Shown here: piece by piece, positions 43,508 through 53,930 of the stretch
How positions within the stretch are numbered: the stretch's first letter is position 1
Layout of the letters: every line of letters begins with the position of its first letter
Assembly: GCF_033958435.1 (NCBI RefSeq)
Contig: NC_134158.1
Span: 9,426,337-9,490,336 of the forward strand
Direction: 5' to 3'
Origin: Carettochelys insculpta
Lineage: Eukaryota > Chordata > Testudines > Carettochelyidae
Length of the DNA stretch: 64,000 bases
Made by a program: the position numbers and the translations under genes
Notes under the pieces: generated by a model
What the model was told of the DNA's origin: nothing
Database searches by the model: none
The model's input: only the letters and a program-made list of their open reading frames with translations

Positions 43508-46500
43508 GGGCTAGTGGCTGTCCTTGGGGAGTCCATGAGAGCCCTCCGCAGCGACGCCATGCAGGAGAACTATGAAACGCTGATATCGCTGGGTAAGGAT
43601 TCACTCTTCCTCCTTTCACGGGCCATCTGATAGGCCCAACAGAACAGGGGAGCCTTGGGTTTTTTCAGGACGCAGATCAGCCCCTAGACATGAGAGACGG
43701 AGAGAGACTGTTTGCCGCCGCCTGTAATTGTTTCCACCCGTGTGTGGAATAGGTCTTCACACCGAAGCGTGTGCGGATGTGGTAGAAACGCATGTTGCTC
43801 ATCAGCTGGGCGGTGGATAAATTTCTCCTGAATGGCCACAGCGTACGCAGTTTTCACACCCCTTCTCTTCCTCATGGAGAGGCAGAAACACAGCCAAGTT
43901 GCTAACCTCCTGGACACTTCATCATCAACCATGGGCTCAGCGCCTGTGTCCGATGCCTCTCTCACTATTTCCTTCCATCTTTCCCTGTCCAATGTGGAGT
44001 GGTTTAGTTTCTGTAGACTAGCTCCGCACAAGTCTATGATATCATCTACCCATTCTCTGTGGCTGTTTCTACAGAGACCACTTTCTCCGAAAGTGGCAGG
44101 GTAATACGCCGCCCGACATATGCTAATAAGGCGCAGATGCAAATTCCTCACGCCTCATTAGCATACAGTCATGTGATTTGGGTCTGGACGACCATTCTTC
44201 CGGACTCCAAAACGCCGTTTATTAGCGCGGCCCCTGGGCATCTTCCGGAAGGAAGTCCTTCTTCCGGAGGCCCCTTCTTCCCAAAAATTTTCGGGAAGAA
44301 GTGGCATCCAGAAGGACTTCCTTCTGGAAACTGCCCCAGGGCCCCGCTTCTACACAGCATTTTGGAGTCCAGAAGAACGGTCGTCCAGACTCCAAATCAC
44401 ATGACCGCATGCTAATGAGGCGCGGGGAATTTGCAAAATACAGGACAATTAGCCTGTTTTCTTAAAAATGCCGGGACGCCGGCGAGGCAGCTTCAATAAG
44501 GGACTTTCCCCATAAAAACAGGACGAATGGTCACCCTGTGGCAGTCGGCCCAGGCGAGACCGTCGTGGCTTGCTGTGGCTCTCACCGCACTCTCCTCCGT
44601 TTCTCGTTAGCAGAAGAGATGGCCATCAGCATGCCACGGATCACCGCCATGGCCGAGTCCCACCGCAGGGAGCTGGTCTCAGGTACGTCCCCGCGAGCCC
44701 GAGCGAGGGAAGGTTTGCAAAAGTCGTGAGCGATTCAGGAGGGCGGGGTCCCTGATCAGAGCCACCCCTCCGGAAGGCCCCGGCCCTGACCAGAGCTGGG
44801 TGAACATCTTTCTGATGAGCCTTCTTTTCTGGACAAAATATGCAGCTGCAGCGACACCGGTATTTGCCCAGTCGGTGAAAGTTGCAATCACATAAAACCT
44901 GAACGAGATTCTGAGAAAAAGAACCCAAACCGTTTCAACTAAACACAACGGTGCAGCTTTCCAGCAAAACCGCTTCAAAAGCCGAACACAATGCTTGGCG
45001 TGCGGTCAAAATAAAGGCTTCGTCTGCACTTAGAAAAACCTTCGAAATGGCTGGGCTCGTGGCCAGATCGAAGAATCCGAATGAGGCGCTGAAATGAATG
45101 TTCAGCACCTCGTTAGCATGCCGCCGGCCGCTGCACTTGGAAAGTGCCGTGTTTAGCTCATCCACACGGGTCCTTTTCGAAAGGACCCTGCCAACATCGA
45201 AATCCCCGGGCCCTATCAGCTCATCACCGAATAAATCGTTTGGTTTGTCTTTAAAGTGCTGCAGGCCTGCTGGTTTGCTTTGTTCAAATACAGGGTAACA
45301 CGGCGAGCTCTCTGTTATTTCGAAATAGTGCGTCCACACATGCAGTAGAGCCTATTTCGGATTAGAGCCCCTGGAAGCACTATGACTGCTGTGTCTGCAC
45401 AGTACTGTTATTTTGTAATAAGCTATTCCGGCCCTGATCTCAGCCGGGGCAGGGACTGTCTCTCGCTGTGTGTCTGTGCAGCGCCCGGCCCGACGGGGCC
45501 CTGATCTCAGCCGGGGCAGGGACGGTCTCTCGCTGTGTGTCTGTGCAGCGCCCGGCCCGACGGGGCCCTGATCTCAGCCGGGGCAGGGACTGTCTCTCGC
45601 TGTGTGTCTGTGCAGCGCCCGGCCCGACGGGGCCCTGATCTCAGCCGGGGCAGGGACTGTCTCTCGCTGTGTGTCTGTGCAGCGCCCGGCCCGACGGGGC
45701 CCTGATCTCAGCCGGGGCAGGGACTGTCTCTCGTTGTGTGTCTGTGCAGCGCCCGGCGCGACGGGGCCCTGATCTCAGCCGGGGCAGGGACGGTCTCTCG
45801 CTGTGTGTCTGTGCAGCGCCCGGCCCGACGGGGCCCTGATTTCAGCCGGGGCAGGGACTGTCTCTCGCTGTGTGTCTGTGCAGCGCCCGGCCCGACGGGG
45901 CCCTGATCTCAGCCGGGGCAGGGACTGTCTCTCGTTGTGTGTCTGTGCAGCGCCCGGCGCGACGGGGCCCTGATCTCAGCCGGGGCAGGGACGGTCTCTC
46001 GCTGTGTGTCTGTGCAGCGCCCGGCCCGACGGGGCCCTGATTTCAGACGGGGCAGGGACGGTCTCTCGCTGTGTGTCTGTGCAGCGCCCGGCCCGACGGG
46101 GCCCTGATCTCAGCCGGGGCAGGGACTGTCTCTCGCTGTGTGTCTGTGCAGCGCCCGGCCCGACGGGGCCCTGATCTCAGCCGGGGCAGGGACTGTCTCT
46201 CGTTGTGTGTCTGTGCAGCGCCCGGCGCGACGGGGCCCTGATCTCAGCCAGGGCAGGGACGGTCTCTCGCTGTGTGTCTGTGCAGCGCCCGGCCCGACGG
46301 GGCCCTGATTTCAGACGGGGCAGGGACTGTCTCTCGCTGTGTGTCTGTGCAGCGCCCAGCCCGACGGGGCCCTGATCTCAGCCGGGGCAGGGACTGTCTC
46401 TCGCTGTGTGTCTGTGCAGCGCCCGGCCCGACGGGGCCCTGATCTCAGCCGGGGCAGGGACTGTCTCTCGTTGTGTGTCTGTGCAGCGCCCGGCGCGACG

Positions 46501-49500
46501 GGGCCCTGATCTCAGCCAGGGCAGGGACGGTCTCTCGCTGTGTGTCTGTGCAGCGCCCGGCCCGACGGGGCCCTGATTTCAAACGGGGCAGGGACTGTCT
46601 CTCGCTGTGTGTCTGTGCAGCGCCCAGCCCGACGGGGCCCTGATCTCAGCTGGGGCAGGGACTGTCTCTCGCTGTGTGTCTGTGCAGCGCCCGGCCCGAT
46701 GGGGCCCTGATCTCAGTTAGAACCTTTCTGTGCTCCTATAGTACAATCACTCTGATTAGTATCCCATCAAAGCTTAATCTGTCCTCTCCCCCTGCCAGTG
46801 GGGTTCCCGATTTCAAAGCCTGACTTGCTCTCCTGGATGGAACGAGGGGAAGAGCCCTGGGTCTCAGATCTCCAGGCCTCCGAGGACAGGGAGATCCCAA
46901 GAAGCAGCAGCCCAGGTGAGCAGGAGTCAAGCCAAGGAAGAAATCATGTAAGAGTGAAATATGGAGACCATGAGCTTTTGCAGGGAGCTTGGAACCACCT
47001 CTCGCTGTGTGTCTGTGCAGCGCCCAGCCCGACGGGGCCCTGATCTCAGCCGGGGCAGGGACTGTCTCTCGCTGTGTGTCTGTGCAGCGCCCGGCCCGAC
47101 GGGGCCCTGATCTCAGCCGGGGCAGGGACTGTCTCTCGCTGTGTGTCTGTGCAGCGCCCGGCCCGACGGGGCCCTGATCTCAGCCGGGGCAGGGACTGTC
47201 TCTCGCTGTGTGTCTGTGCAGCACCCGGCCCGACGGGGCCCTGATCTCAGCCGGGGCAGGGACTGTCTCTCGCTGTGTGTCTGTGCAGCGCCCGGCCCGA
47301 CGGGGCCCTGATCTCAGCCGGGGCAGGGACTGTCTCTCGCTGTGTCTGCGCAGCACCCGGCCCGATGGGGCCCTGATCTCAGCTGGGACAGGGACTGTCT
47401 CTCGCTGTGTCTGCGCAGCACCCGGCCCGACGGGGCCCTGCTCTCACTCTGTTTCCAGGTTCCCCTGCACTGCCTGATCCCCCAGCACAAGGAATGGCTG
47501 CGATTCCATCACACCTTTAGGTGCATCATTGCAGCCCCTGGGGCGACTGGCTGCAGAGGGGATGGGGGGAGCCTCCTTTTTCCTGGTTCTCATCTGGAGT
47601 CTCTTTCCCTGCAGGCGAAGGGTCAGCCAGCGCGGAAGAGGGAGAGGCAGAACTGCCACAGGCCTCTCCTGGGAACACAGAGCTGCAGGCGCGCCCCCAG
47701 GAGGAAGAGGAGGTGGCGAGCCCCAGCCCGGGGAACACCCAGGAGACCCCTGCCAGCCAGACCACCGTCAAGCCGACTCCGCCGGCTGCCCCGGGGGCAG
47801 ACAAGGCCTTCCGCTGTGCCGAGTGCGGGAAGACCTTCAGCCAGCGATCCAACCTGATCCGGCACCAGCGCCTGCATGCCACCACCAAGCCCCACCCCTG
47901 CCCCGAGTGCGGGAAGGGCTTCGGCGAGCCGGCGGCGCTGGCCCGGCACCGGAAAGCTCACGCGGCCGGGAGGCCCTTCCGGTGCGAGGACTGCGGGAAG
48001 GGCTTCTCGTGGAGCTCCCACCTGGAGCGGCACCGGCGCGTCCACACCGGCGAGCGGCCCTACCGGTGTGAGGACTGCGGTAAGGGCTTCAGCGTCAGCT
48101 CCCACCTGGAGCGGCACCGGCGCGTCCACACCGGCGAGCGGCCCTACAAGTGCGAGGAGTGTGGCAAGGCCTTCGCCGTCAGCTCCACCCTGGCCCAGCA
48201 CCGGCGCGTCCACGCCGGCGACCGCCCCCACCGCTGCCCGGACTGCGGCAAAGCCTTCGGGCTGAGCGCCGCCCTCCTGGCCCACCAGCGCAAGCACCGC
48301 GGGGAGAAGCCCTTCCCCTGCCCCGAGTGCGGCAAAGCCTTCGGCTTCACCTCCCACCTGGAGCGGCACCGGCGCGTCCACACCGGCGAGCGGCCCTTCC
48401 CGTGCGACCACTGTGGGAAGCGCTTCGGCCGCAGCTCCCACCTCTACCGCCACCGGCGCGCCCACACCGGGGAGAAGCCGCGGAAATGCGCCGATTGCGG
48501 GAAGAGCTACTATCTCCGCCCTGCTGGCCTGGCGCAGCTCCACGCCAGTGGCACCGGGAGGGATCCCACCAAATGTGCCAATTGCGGACGCCCGCCGCCG
48601 CCGCCGCCACCACCTCCGCCTGCGCCGGATCCCGCCCCGCCACCGCCGAGCTGCGCCAACAAGCCGCACAAATGCCCCGAGTGTGGCAAGGGCTTCGGGC
48701 AGAGCTCCTCGCTGGTGAAGCACCAACGGACCCACACCGGGGAGCGGCCCTTCGCCTGCGGCGAGTGTGGCAAGCGCTTTGGCTGGTGCTCGGCTCTTAT
48801 CAAGCACCGGCGCACCCACACCGGCGAGCGGCCCTTCGCCTGCGGTGACTGCGGCAAGGCCTTCGCCGTCAGCTCCCACCTCGACCGGCACCGGCGGGTC
48901 CACGCAGGGGACCGTCCCCACCGCTGCCCCGAGTGCGGGAAGGGCTTTGGTGAGCCAGCGGCACTGGCCCGGCACCAGAAAGCCCACGCAGCCGGAAAGC
49001 CCTTCCGGTGCGAGGAGTGCGGGAAAGGCTTTGCCTGGAGCTCCCACCTGGAGCGGCACCGGCGCGTCCACACCGGCGAGCGGCCCTACCAGTGCGCCGA
49101 CTGTGGGAAGGGCTTCAGCGTCAGCTCCCACCTGGAGCGGCACCGGCGCACCCACACCGGCGAGCGGCCCTACAAGTGCGAGGAGTGCGGCAAGGCCTTC
49201 GCCGTCAGCTCCACCCTGGCCCAGCACCAGCGGGTTCACTCCACCGGCCGCCCCCACCGCTGCAAGGACTGTGGGAAGTGGTTTGCGTCGGGGGCCCAGC
49301 TGCTGGCCCACCAGCGGGCCCACCGGGGCGAGAAGCCCTACCCCTGTGGCGTCTGCGGCAAGAGCTTCGGCTTCGTCTCCCACCTGGAGCGGCACCGCCG
49401 CGTCCACACCGGCGAGAAGCCCTTCAAGTGCCCTGAGTGCGGCAAAGCCTTCAGCCGCAGCTCCCACCGTAACCGCCACCAGCGCGCCCACGCCACTGCC

Positions 49501-49851
49501 GAGCGCCGGCCCTTTAAGGGTGGGGGCGGGGCCGAGGCCGAGAAAGGCTCCGCCCCCGCCGGCCCGGCCAAACCACCGAGCGCCGCTGCTGGCGAGGCTG
49601 CCCTTTCCCTCCTGCCGGCCTGGTGGGGGGAAGGGGATAGGAGGAGCACCCAGTCGCCAGCCTGGGCGGAGGACACCACAGCAGGCCCTGTGCCCTTCCC
49701 CCCCGCTGCTGGGGGGCTGCGGGGGTGGGGCCTGAAAGCATTCCCAGCCCCAGATGTGGCTCCTGCCCCTTGGCGACTGGGGGACGGCAGCTCGGGCTGG
49801 GCCTCCATCCTGCCCCAGGAGGCCTGGCCTCCGCTGCCCCCCACTTCCTAA
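43508..49851 (+). CDS. KRAB-type C2H2 zinc-finger protein, four visible coding exons
   Basis: Coding exons: 43508-43592, 44614-44682, 46799-46915 and 47615-49851, all joined in phase 1 with consensus splice sites. With ATG 43535 the product is 826 residues. Exon 1 encodes a shortened KRAB-A (…RALRSDAMQENYETLISL). The second exon is unfamiliar (EEMAISMPRITAMAESHRRE). The third is KRAB-B-like (GFPISKPDLLSWMERGEEPW). The last holds an acidic linker and 18 intact C2H2 fingers with TGERP/TGEKP linkers, split by one defective finger and a proline-rich stretch. Proteins of this class bind specific DNA in the nucleus and often recruit KAP1/TRIM28. Here the KRAB-A lacks the usual DV and EEW residues, so repression may be weakened. 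The true start codon is uncertain because a further 5' coding exon may exist. No poly(A) signal was found close to the stop. Confidence 0.8.
44060..44425. mobile_element. long foldback MITE in a zinc-finger gene intron
   Basis: The arms run from about 44150 ('cgcctcattagcatacagtc') to the centre near 44285 and back to about 44423 ('catgctaatgaggcg'). The inverted pairs include 'ttggagtccagaag' and 'cttccggactccaa'. Almost the whole sequence can fold on itself. Confidence 0.75.
44995..45429. mobile_element. MITE of the 'cgaaatagc' type with a nested SINE
   Basis: Pieces with 'tttcgaaaggaccctgccaa' and 'gttatttcgaaatagtgcgtcc' flank a minus-strand SINE at 45222-45320 ('tcatcaccgaataaatcg', 'gtctttaaagtgctgcaggc'). 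The right end abuts the 67-bp satellite. Confidence 0.55.
45430..46716 (+). repeat. 67-bp satellite, main array (about 19 units)
   Basis: The unit is 'gccctgatctcagccggggc', 'agggactgtctctcgctgtg', 'tgtctgtgcagcgcccggcc' and 'cgacggg', exactly 67 bp (e.g. cagccggggc at 45441 and 45508). The copies are nearly identical. A marked variant (tcgttgtgtg followed by cggcgcgacg) recurs at 45731, 45932, 46200 and 46468, i.e. every 3, 4 and 4 units, so there is higher-order structure. The array lies in the intron before the KRAB-B exon. Confidence 0.95.
46799..46915 (+). CDS. KRAB-B-like exon of the zinc-finger gene
   Basis: Flanked by an acceptor (tctccccctgccag) and a donor (cccag|gtgagc), 117 bases, phase 1 at both ends. 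It encodes VGFPISKPDLLSWMERGEEP followed by WVSDLQASEDREIPRSSSP, the usual region after the KRAB-A box. It lies in 280 bp of unique sequence between two satellite arrays. Confidence 0.8.
46999..47442 (+). repeat. 67-bp satellite, second array (about 6.7 units)
   Basis: Same unit and orientation as 45430-46716. The last two or three units are diverged and shortened by four bases (ctgtgtctgcgcagcacccg). It lies between the KRAB-B exon and the zinc-finger exon. Confidence 0.95.
47809..49491 (+). other. zinc-finger array with duplicated six-finger block
   Basis: By eye: eight intact C2H2 fingers (47809-48464), a broken ninth (CADCGKSYYL, lacking the second His in place), a lone CANC motif running into polyproline, then ten more intact fingers (from about 48667). 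Fingers 2-7 (47893-48381) and a later block of six (48919-49407) have the same order of finger helices: GEPAALARH, SWSSHLERH/AWSSHLERH, SVSSHLERH, AVSSTLAQH, then LLAH and SHLERH. Both blocks are 489 bp long. Confidence 0.9.
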
Positions 49852-51450
49852 CCAGCCTCCTGCCCTGCCCTGGAGCTGTTTGTCACAGCCCGTGGCCCCT
49901 GTTCCCGCCCCGAAACGGGGCCAGGCAGCAGGCCCTTCTCTCTAGCCCGACAGGCCCCTAGAGAGGGGACAGACAGCGGGTGCCCCTTGCAGCTGCATTG
50001 GGCCAGACCAAGGAAAGGTCCTTTCCCACCACCTGTGCACCCACCTTGTCCCCGGGCCACCACCGACGCAGCCCTTTAACTGGCCTGAGGATGTGCCCCC
50101 CAGCTCACCTCCTGACCCCGCATGCAAGGGGGAGGGAGACGGGAGCCAGGGGGTGGCGGTCACTGAGGTCTCAGGGCAGCCTGTGAGGTGGCCATTAGCA
50201 GGCAAGGGGGGTCAATTAAGCACCCGGACCGCACAGGAGAAGGTGCTGGGAGAAGACTGGATTGGGCCCTCGGGGGTCAGGATTACGCCCCCCTCCCTGT
50301 TCTCACCCAGGCGGTCCAAGTTTCAGCTGACGTATCCACATGCCACTTAACAAGCCCCAGTGTCCAGGGTTTTTTAATTTGGGAGGGGAGAGGTGGAGCA
50401 GGGTCGGAGCCTGGAAAAAATGCAGAGAAGGGAGTGGGGCCTATGGAAAGGGGCAGGGCCTCTGAGCCTAGTAGGAAGGAAGAACCATCTCTGCACCTGC
50501 AGGGGTGTGCTATTGATATTGGTAGCCAATATCTGCGTGTCACATTTATCCCATTTGCCCTCAAGTACCCTGCCCCACCTCAAGGTTCCCTTTCATTTTC
50601 CCCAGCCATGTGCGGAATACATTTTGTAACATGCACTGAGACATGCGTGAATGCGCACCGCCCATAAAAACACAGGGTGCCGGCTCTGCTAACCACCTGG
50701 GCGGCACCTGAATCTCTCCTGGATGGCTGCCCCAGGGCTCAGCTTACAGGGAACTCCGGGTCCCACCCCAGGCCAAGTACCTCCTTTAAATGATTCCCAG
50801 GCAGCCTCGCAGCCTGAGGGGCATGTTTCTGCTGTTCCCCATTAGCCCCCGGTGTTGTTGGATTTGCACCCTGACGCGAGCGATTATTCAGGTGACTCAT
50901 TCGGGGGACGTTTCCAAGGTGACTCCAGGATTTTTGCCGGATTTTGATTCCATTGGGAGCACAAGAGACAGTCAGGAGCGAGAGGGGAGGCTGGAGCTGG
51001 GATGAGGCACACGTAAGAAGCCAGAAATTTCTGAGGCAGACAGTCGCTTCCCTGTGACTACCAATGAGGAGGATTAAAGAGGAGGGAATGGTCCCGCCAC
51101 CCAACCCCATGAGTCTGCCCCCAGAAGGAAGCCGGGGGAGACGCAAGCCCAGGCCAATGGCCTCCACCCACGCTACAGACGGAAGCGTGTGACAGCCCAC
51201 AGAACGGGGTTTGGAAAGAGACTCAGCTGAAACCGATCCCCTGCCTGGGGGAGCAGAGCCGCTGTGAGCCTTACGATATCCTGTGAGTCTAACAACTGAG
51301 GGGACGTCCACGCTCCAGGGAAGACCAGCCCTGTTGCGGTCGGTCTTCCAGAGCGTGGTTTAGCATGCCGGGTGGGGACGCGCTGTGTCAAACTTACAGG
51401 GCGCTGCAGGTGGCTGTCCTGTCTGCCGCTTGGCGTAGGGAAGTTGATGG
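49852..51450. other. 3' flank of the zinc-finger gene, unassigned
   Basis: Probably includes the zinc-finger 3' UTR, but no canonical poly(A) signal is obvious near the stop. No repeat ends or exons recognised. Confidence 0.35.
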
Positions 51451-51454
51451 GCGC

Positions 51455-51718
51455 GCAGGCCTTCAACAGGGGTTCAGAAAAGGAGTAGATACACTCCTGG
51501 AAGTTACCCCTCTATGGCTATTGGCCAGGATGGGCGGGGACGGTGTCCCTGGCCTCTGTTTGTCAGACGCTGGGAGTGGATGACAGGGGAGGGATTGCTT
51601 CGTGATCCCCTGTTCTGTTCACTCCTTCTGGGGCACCTGGCATTGGCCTCGGTCAGAAGACAGGACACTGGGCTGGATGGACCTTTGGTCTGACCCACTA
51701 TACTTATGGTCGTGTGAC
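51455..51718 (+). mobile_element. CR1 3' end
   Basis: 'ggcacctggcattggcctcg' then 'ctggatggacctttggtctg' close to 'cactatacttatggtc'. Same subfamily as 16795-17345. Confidence 0.85.
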
Positions 51719-51761
51719 CTCCCTTCAGGCAGGTCTACATGAGATGTTAAAGTTGATTCTA

Positions 51762-51855
51762 AGAGCAGGATAGCTCAGTGGTTTGAGCATTGGTCTCTTA
51801 AGCCTGGGATTCTGTGCTCAATCCTTGAGGGGGCCATTTAGGGAGCTGGGGCACA

Positions 51856-51886
<31 letters not shown>

Positions 51887-51975
51887 CTGCCAAGGATGGT
51901 GATAGGTCCTGATCTCAGGAGACTGGTCTCCATGGCCTCTGAAGGTTCCTTCCAGCTCTATGAGATACGTATAGG
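51762..51975 (+). mobile_element. tRNA-derived SINE with internal poly(A)
   Basis: The A-box-like 'ggatagctcagtggtttgag' and B-box-like 'gattctgtgctcaatcc' are spaced as in a tRNA. 'ccttgagggggccatttagg' follows, then an A-run at 51863-51884 and a body ending 'ccttccagctctatgagata'. Confidence 0.75.
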
Positions 51976-51979
51976 TATG

Positions 51980-52630
51980 TAATTCCAGCTATGGCACCTG
52001 TGTAGCTTCAGTCAGCATGCCTAGGATTGACTTACCTGGCCCTCCTCGCAAAGGGAGGTTGACGTGAGATTGAGGATTACCAGGGTTGGCTGCCAACCCC
52101 CAATAGTTTGATTTCACATATCTCTACTGAGCGTGGGTCAATGTGACTTGTCCCTGACTGGGTTGATCTTCTAGGTATTGAGGATATACCCTTAATGGAG
52201 ATGGTGCTGAGCCTGAAATAAGGTTCTTTGGCTACATAATTAACATAGCTGAAATTGTGTACCTTAATTTAACCTTTCCTGTGGTGTCGTCTTGCCCTAG
52301 TTCCCATGAAGCCCAGATCCTGGGATTTCCTAGGGCCAGGTCAGCTGCTTTTAAAACTGGATTCATGTGTCTGTCTGTCTGGTTGCATGTCATGTCCTTT
52401 TAATTTATCAAGGCTCTTTGCTGTTTGGGGTGGGAGGACCCAGGATGAGCTGTGGACTCGGATACCTTTCTCCAGTAAATGCAGCCTCCTGGAACAAGAT
52501 ACCTTTGGGATGGGTGGAAGGGAGCTTTAATTTTATTTCTCGCGTTTCATTAGCTGTAATAAAGTAGCTCTTCTGTTTCAAACGTTTCCTGACTCCTCTG
52601 TTCTGAAATAAAATCCACAGGTCAAAGTAG
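51980..52630 (+). other. unassigned sequence with AATAAA
   Basis: AT-moderate sequence. 'ctgtaataaagtagctcttc' (about 52554) looks like a retroelement or transcript 3' end. No coding frame recognised. Confidence 0.25.
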
Positions 52631-52639
52631 ACCTCTCAA

Positions 52640-52760
52640 AAAAGTCAGATTGTAACTTTCTCAAGCCAGAGACTGTCTTGCCCATCTGTTTTGTACAACG
52701 CCTGGCACAGAAGGGGACGTGGTCCATGACCGAAGCCCACAGGCAGTATGATCACACAGG
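52640..52760 (-). repeat. diverged copy of the old SINE behind the 67-bp satellite
   Basis: 'ccagagactgtcttgcccat', 'ttttgtacaacgcctggcac' and 'gacgtggtccatgac' is a diverged relative of the satellite unit (cagggactgtctctcgctgt, gtgcagcgcccgg). It is single-copy here. Confidence 0.45.
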
Positions 52761-53066
52761 TAACCAATGAGCGTATTCATCATTTGGTTTCAGTTAGCGA
52801 ATGAGAAGAGTTTCATAAGGAAAAACAAGTTCTTAACGCGTTCGAGAGAAGGTTCCATTTTTCCTCTTCTTGGAATTCTGAGGCCAGAGTTAAGGTTATT
52901 TTTCTGTTTCCCTCCCTAACGCTCTCGTGTGACTGACAGCAGAGTTCATTTTCTCGTGCCAGGGTCCAGGTTAAGGTGGTTTGCTGGGTTTCAACGGCAA
53001 CATTGACTCCAGTGACTCTCTGAACCATGCAAGCATTTCACTGTTCAGCTGCTTTTCTTGTCAGTA

Positions 53067-53567
53067 CAGCGGACCCTTGATTTATGAGAGGGTACCGTTC
53101 CCACGCTCCCTCATGTAACCCAAATTTCGCGTAAGTAGGGGGGAGCTTTTTCCCTGGTGGAACACACATTCTGCCGCCAGGGAAGCAGCAGGAGCACCTG
53201 GAGCTCCTATTGAAAGGTAAATCCTAGGGTTGAGGGGGCAGTTGGGGAGGATTAAGCCTGGCGGTGGGTTGGGGCTGTGGGAGGGCAGCAGTGGGGTTAA
53301 GCCTTGGGGGTGGGGTTAGGGCTGCAGAGGGGTCAGGACCATGCATGGGGGTGGGTGTTGAACTGGGGCTGGGGGGATTGACCCAGGGCAGGAGGATGGA
53401 ACCAGAGCTGTGCGTCGGGTCTTTGAACCTGGGCTAGGGGTGTTGAGCTGAAGTCGCACATGAGGGATGGTGAGTGGGGTCAGGAGGAGTGAGATTTTGA
53501 GTTGTGCTTAACTTGCCTTAATGTGAGTTAAGCACATGTCGAAATCGTGCATTGCAAAGGTTTACTG
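53067..53567. mobile_element. Tigger/pogo-like MITE, 501 bp
   Basis: Flanked by TA on both sides (53065-53066, 53568-53569). The left end is cagcggacccttgatttatg and the right end is gcattgcaaaggtttactg; their inverted alignment is diverged. The interior has G-rich repeats of 'ggttaagcctgggg' type. No transposase. Confidence 0.65.
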
Positions 53568-53754
53568 TATTCTGTCATCTTTTTAAATCCCTAGGGTTTT
53601 ACTTGGCTACCCCGTGTTTTTTTTTGTTTTGTTTTTTTTTACATGAAGAGCAGGTTAAATTTGATGTTAATTCAGATTTTTGATCCTGCTGAGAACAGGA
53701 GACCAGTGTAGGGCATCAACCTACAACATCAGTGTAAGTGTGAGGATCTGTATC

Positions 53755-53930
53755 TGCGAAACAACAAAAAGTCCTGTGGCACCTTATAGACAAACGGATA
53801 CTTTGGAGCATCAGCTTTCGTGGGCAAAGACCCCCTTTGTCAGATGCATGAGTGGGGATTCCAGAGGGGGGTTCTTGTTTTTGAAGACACAAAGTAACTG
53901 AGCTACCCCTCTGATACTTGTATCTGTGTG
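53755..53930 (+). mobile_element. turtle-type SINE
   Basis: 'caaaaagtcctgtggcacct', 'tatagacaaacggatacttt', 'agctttcgtgggcaaagacc' and 'ctttgtcagatgcatgagtg'. It is followed by 'gaagacacaaagtaactgagctacccctctgatac', a degraded inverted head. Confidence 0.85.

Noticed and set aside
45430..47442. CRISPR array
   Set aside because: The repeats are directly adjacent 67-bp units with no unique spacers, in a vertebrate-type intron next to a KRAB exon.
46989..47477. Repeating peptide 'SVQRPARRGPDL...' as a possible secreted repeat protein
   Set aside because: The 67-bp unit is not a multiple of three, so the frame cycles through the array; it is satellite DNA in an intron.
47623..49491. 622-residue open frame on the minus strand
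   Set aside because: It is the shadow of the zinc-finger exon; GC-rich finger repeats leave the opposite strand open.
52813..53028. Minus-strand frame of 71 residues as a small gene
   Set aside because: No splice sites, start context or known motif; the surrounding sequence is repeat-derived.
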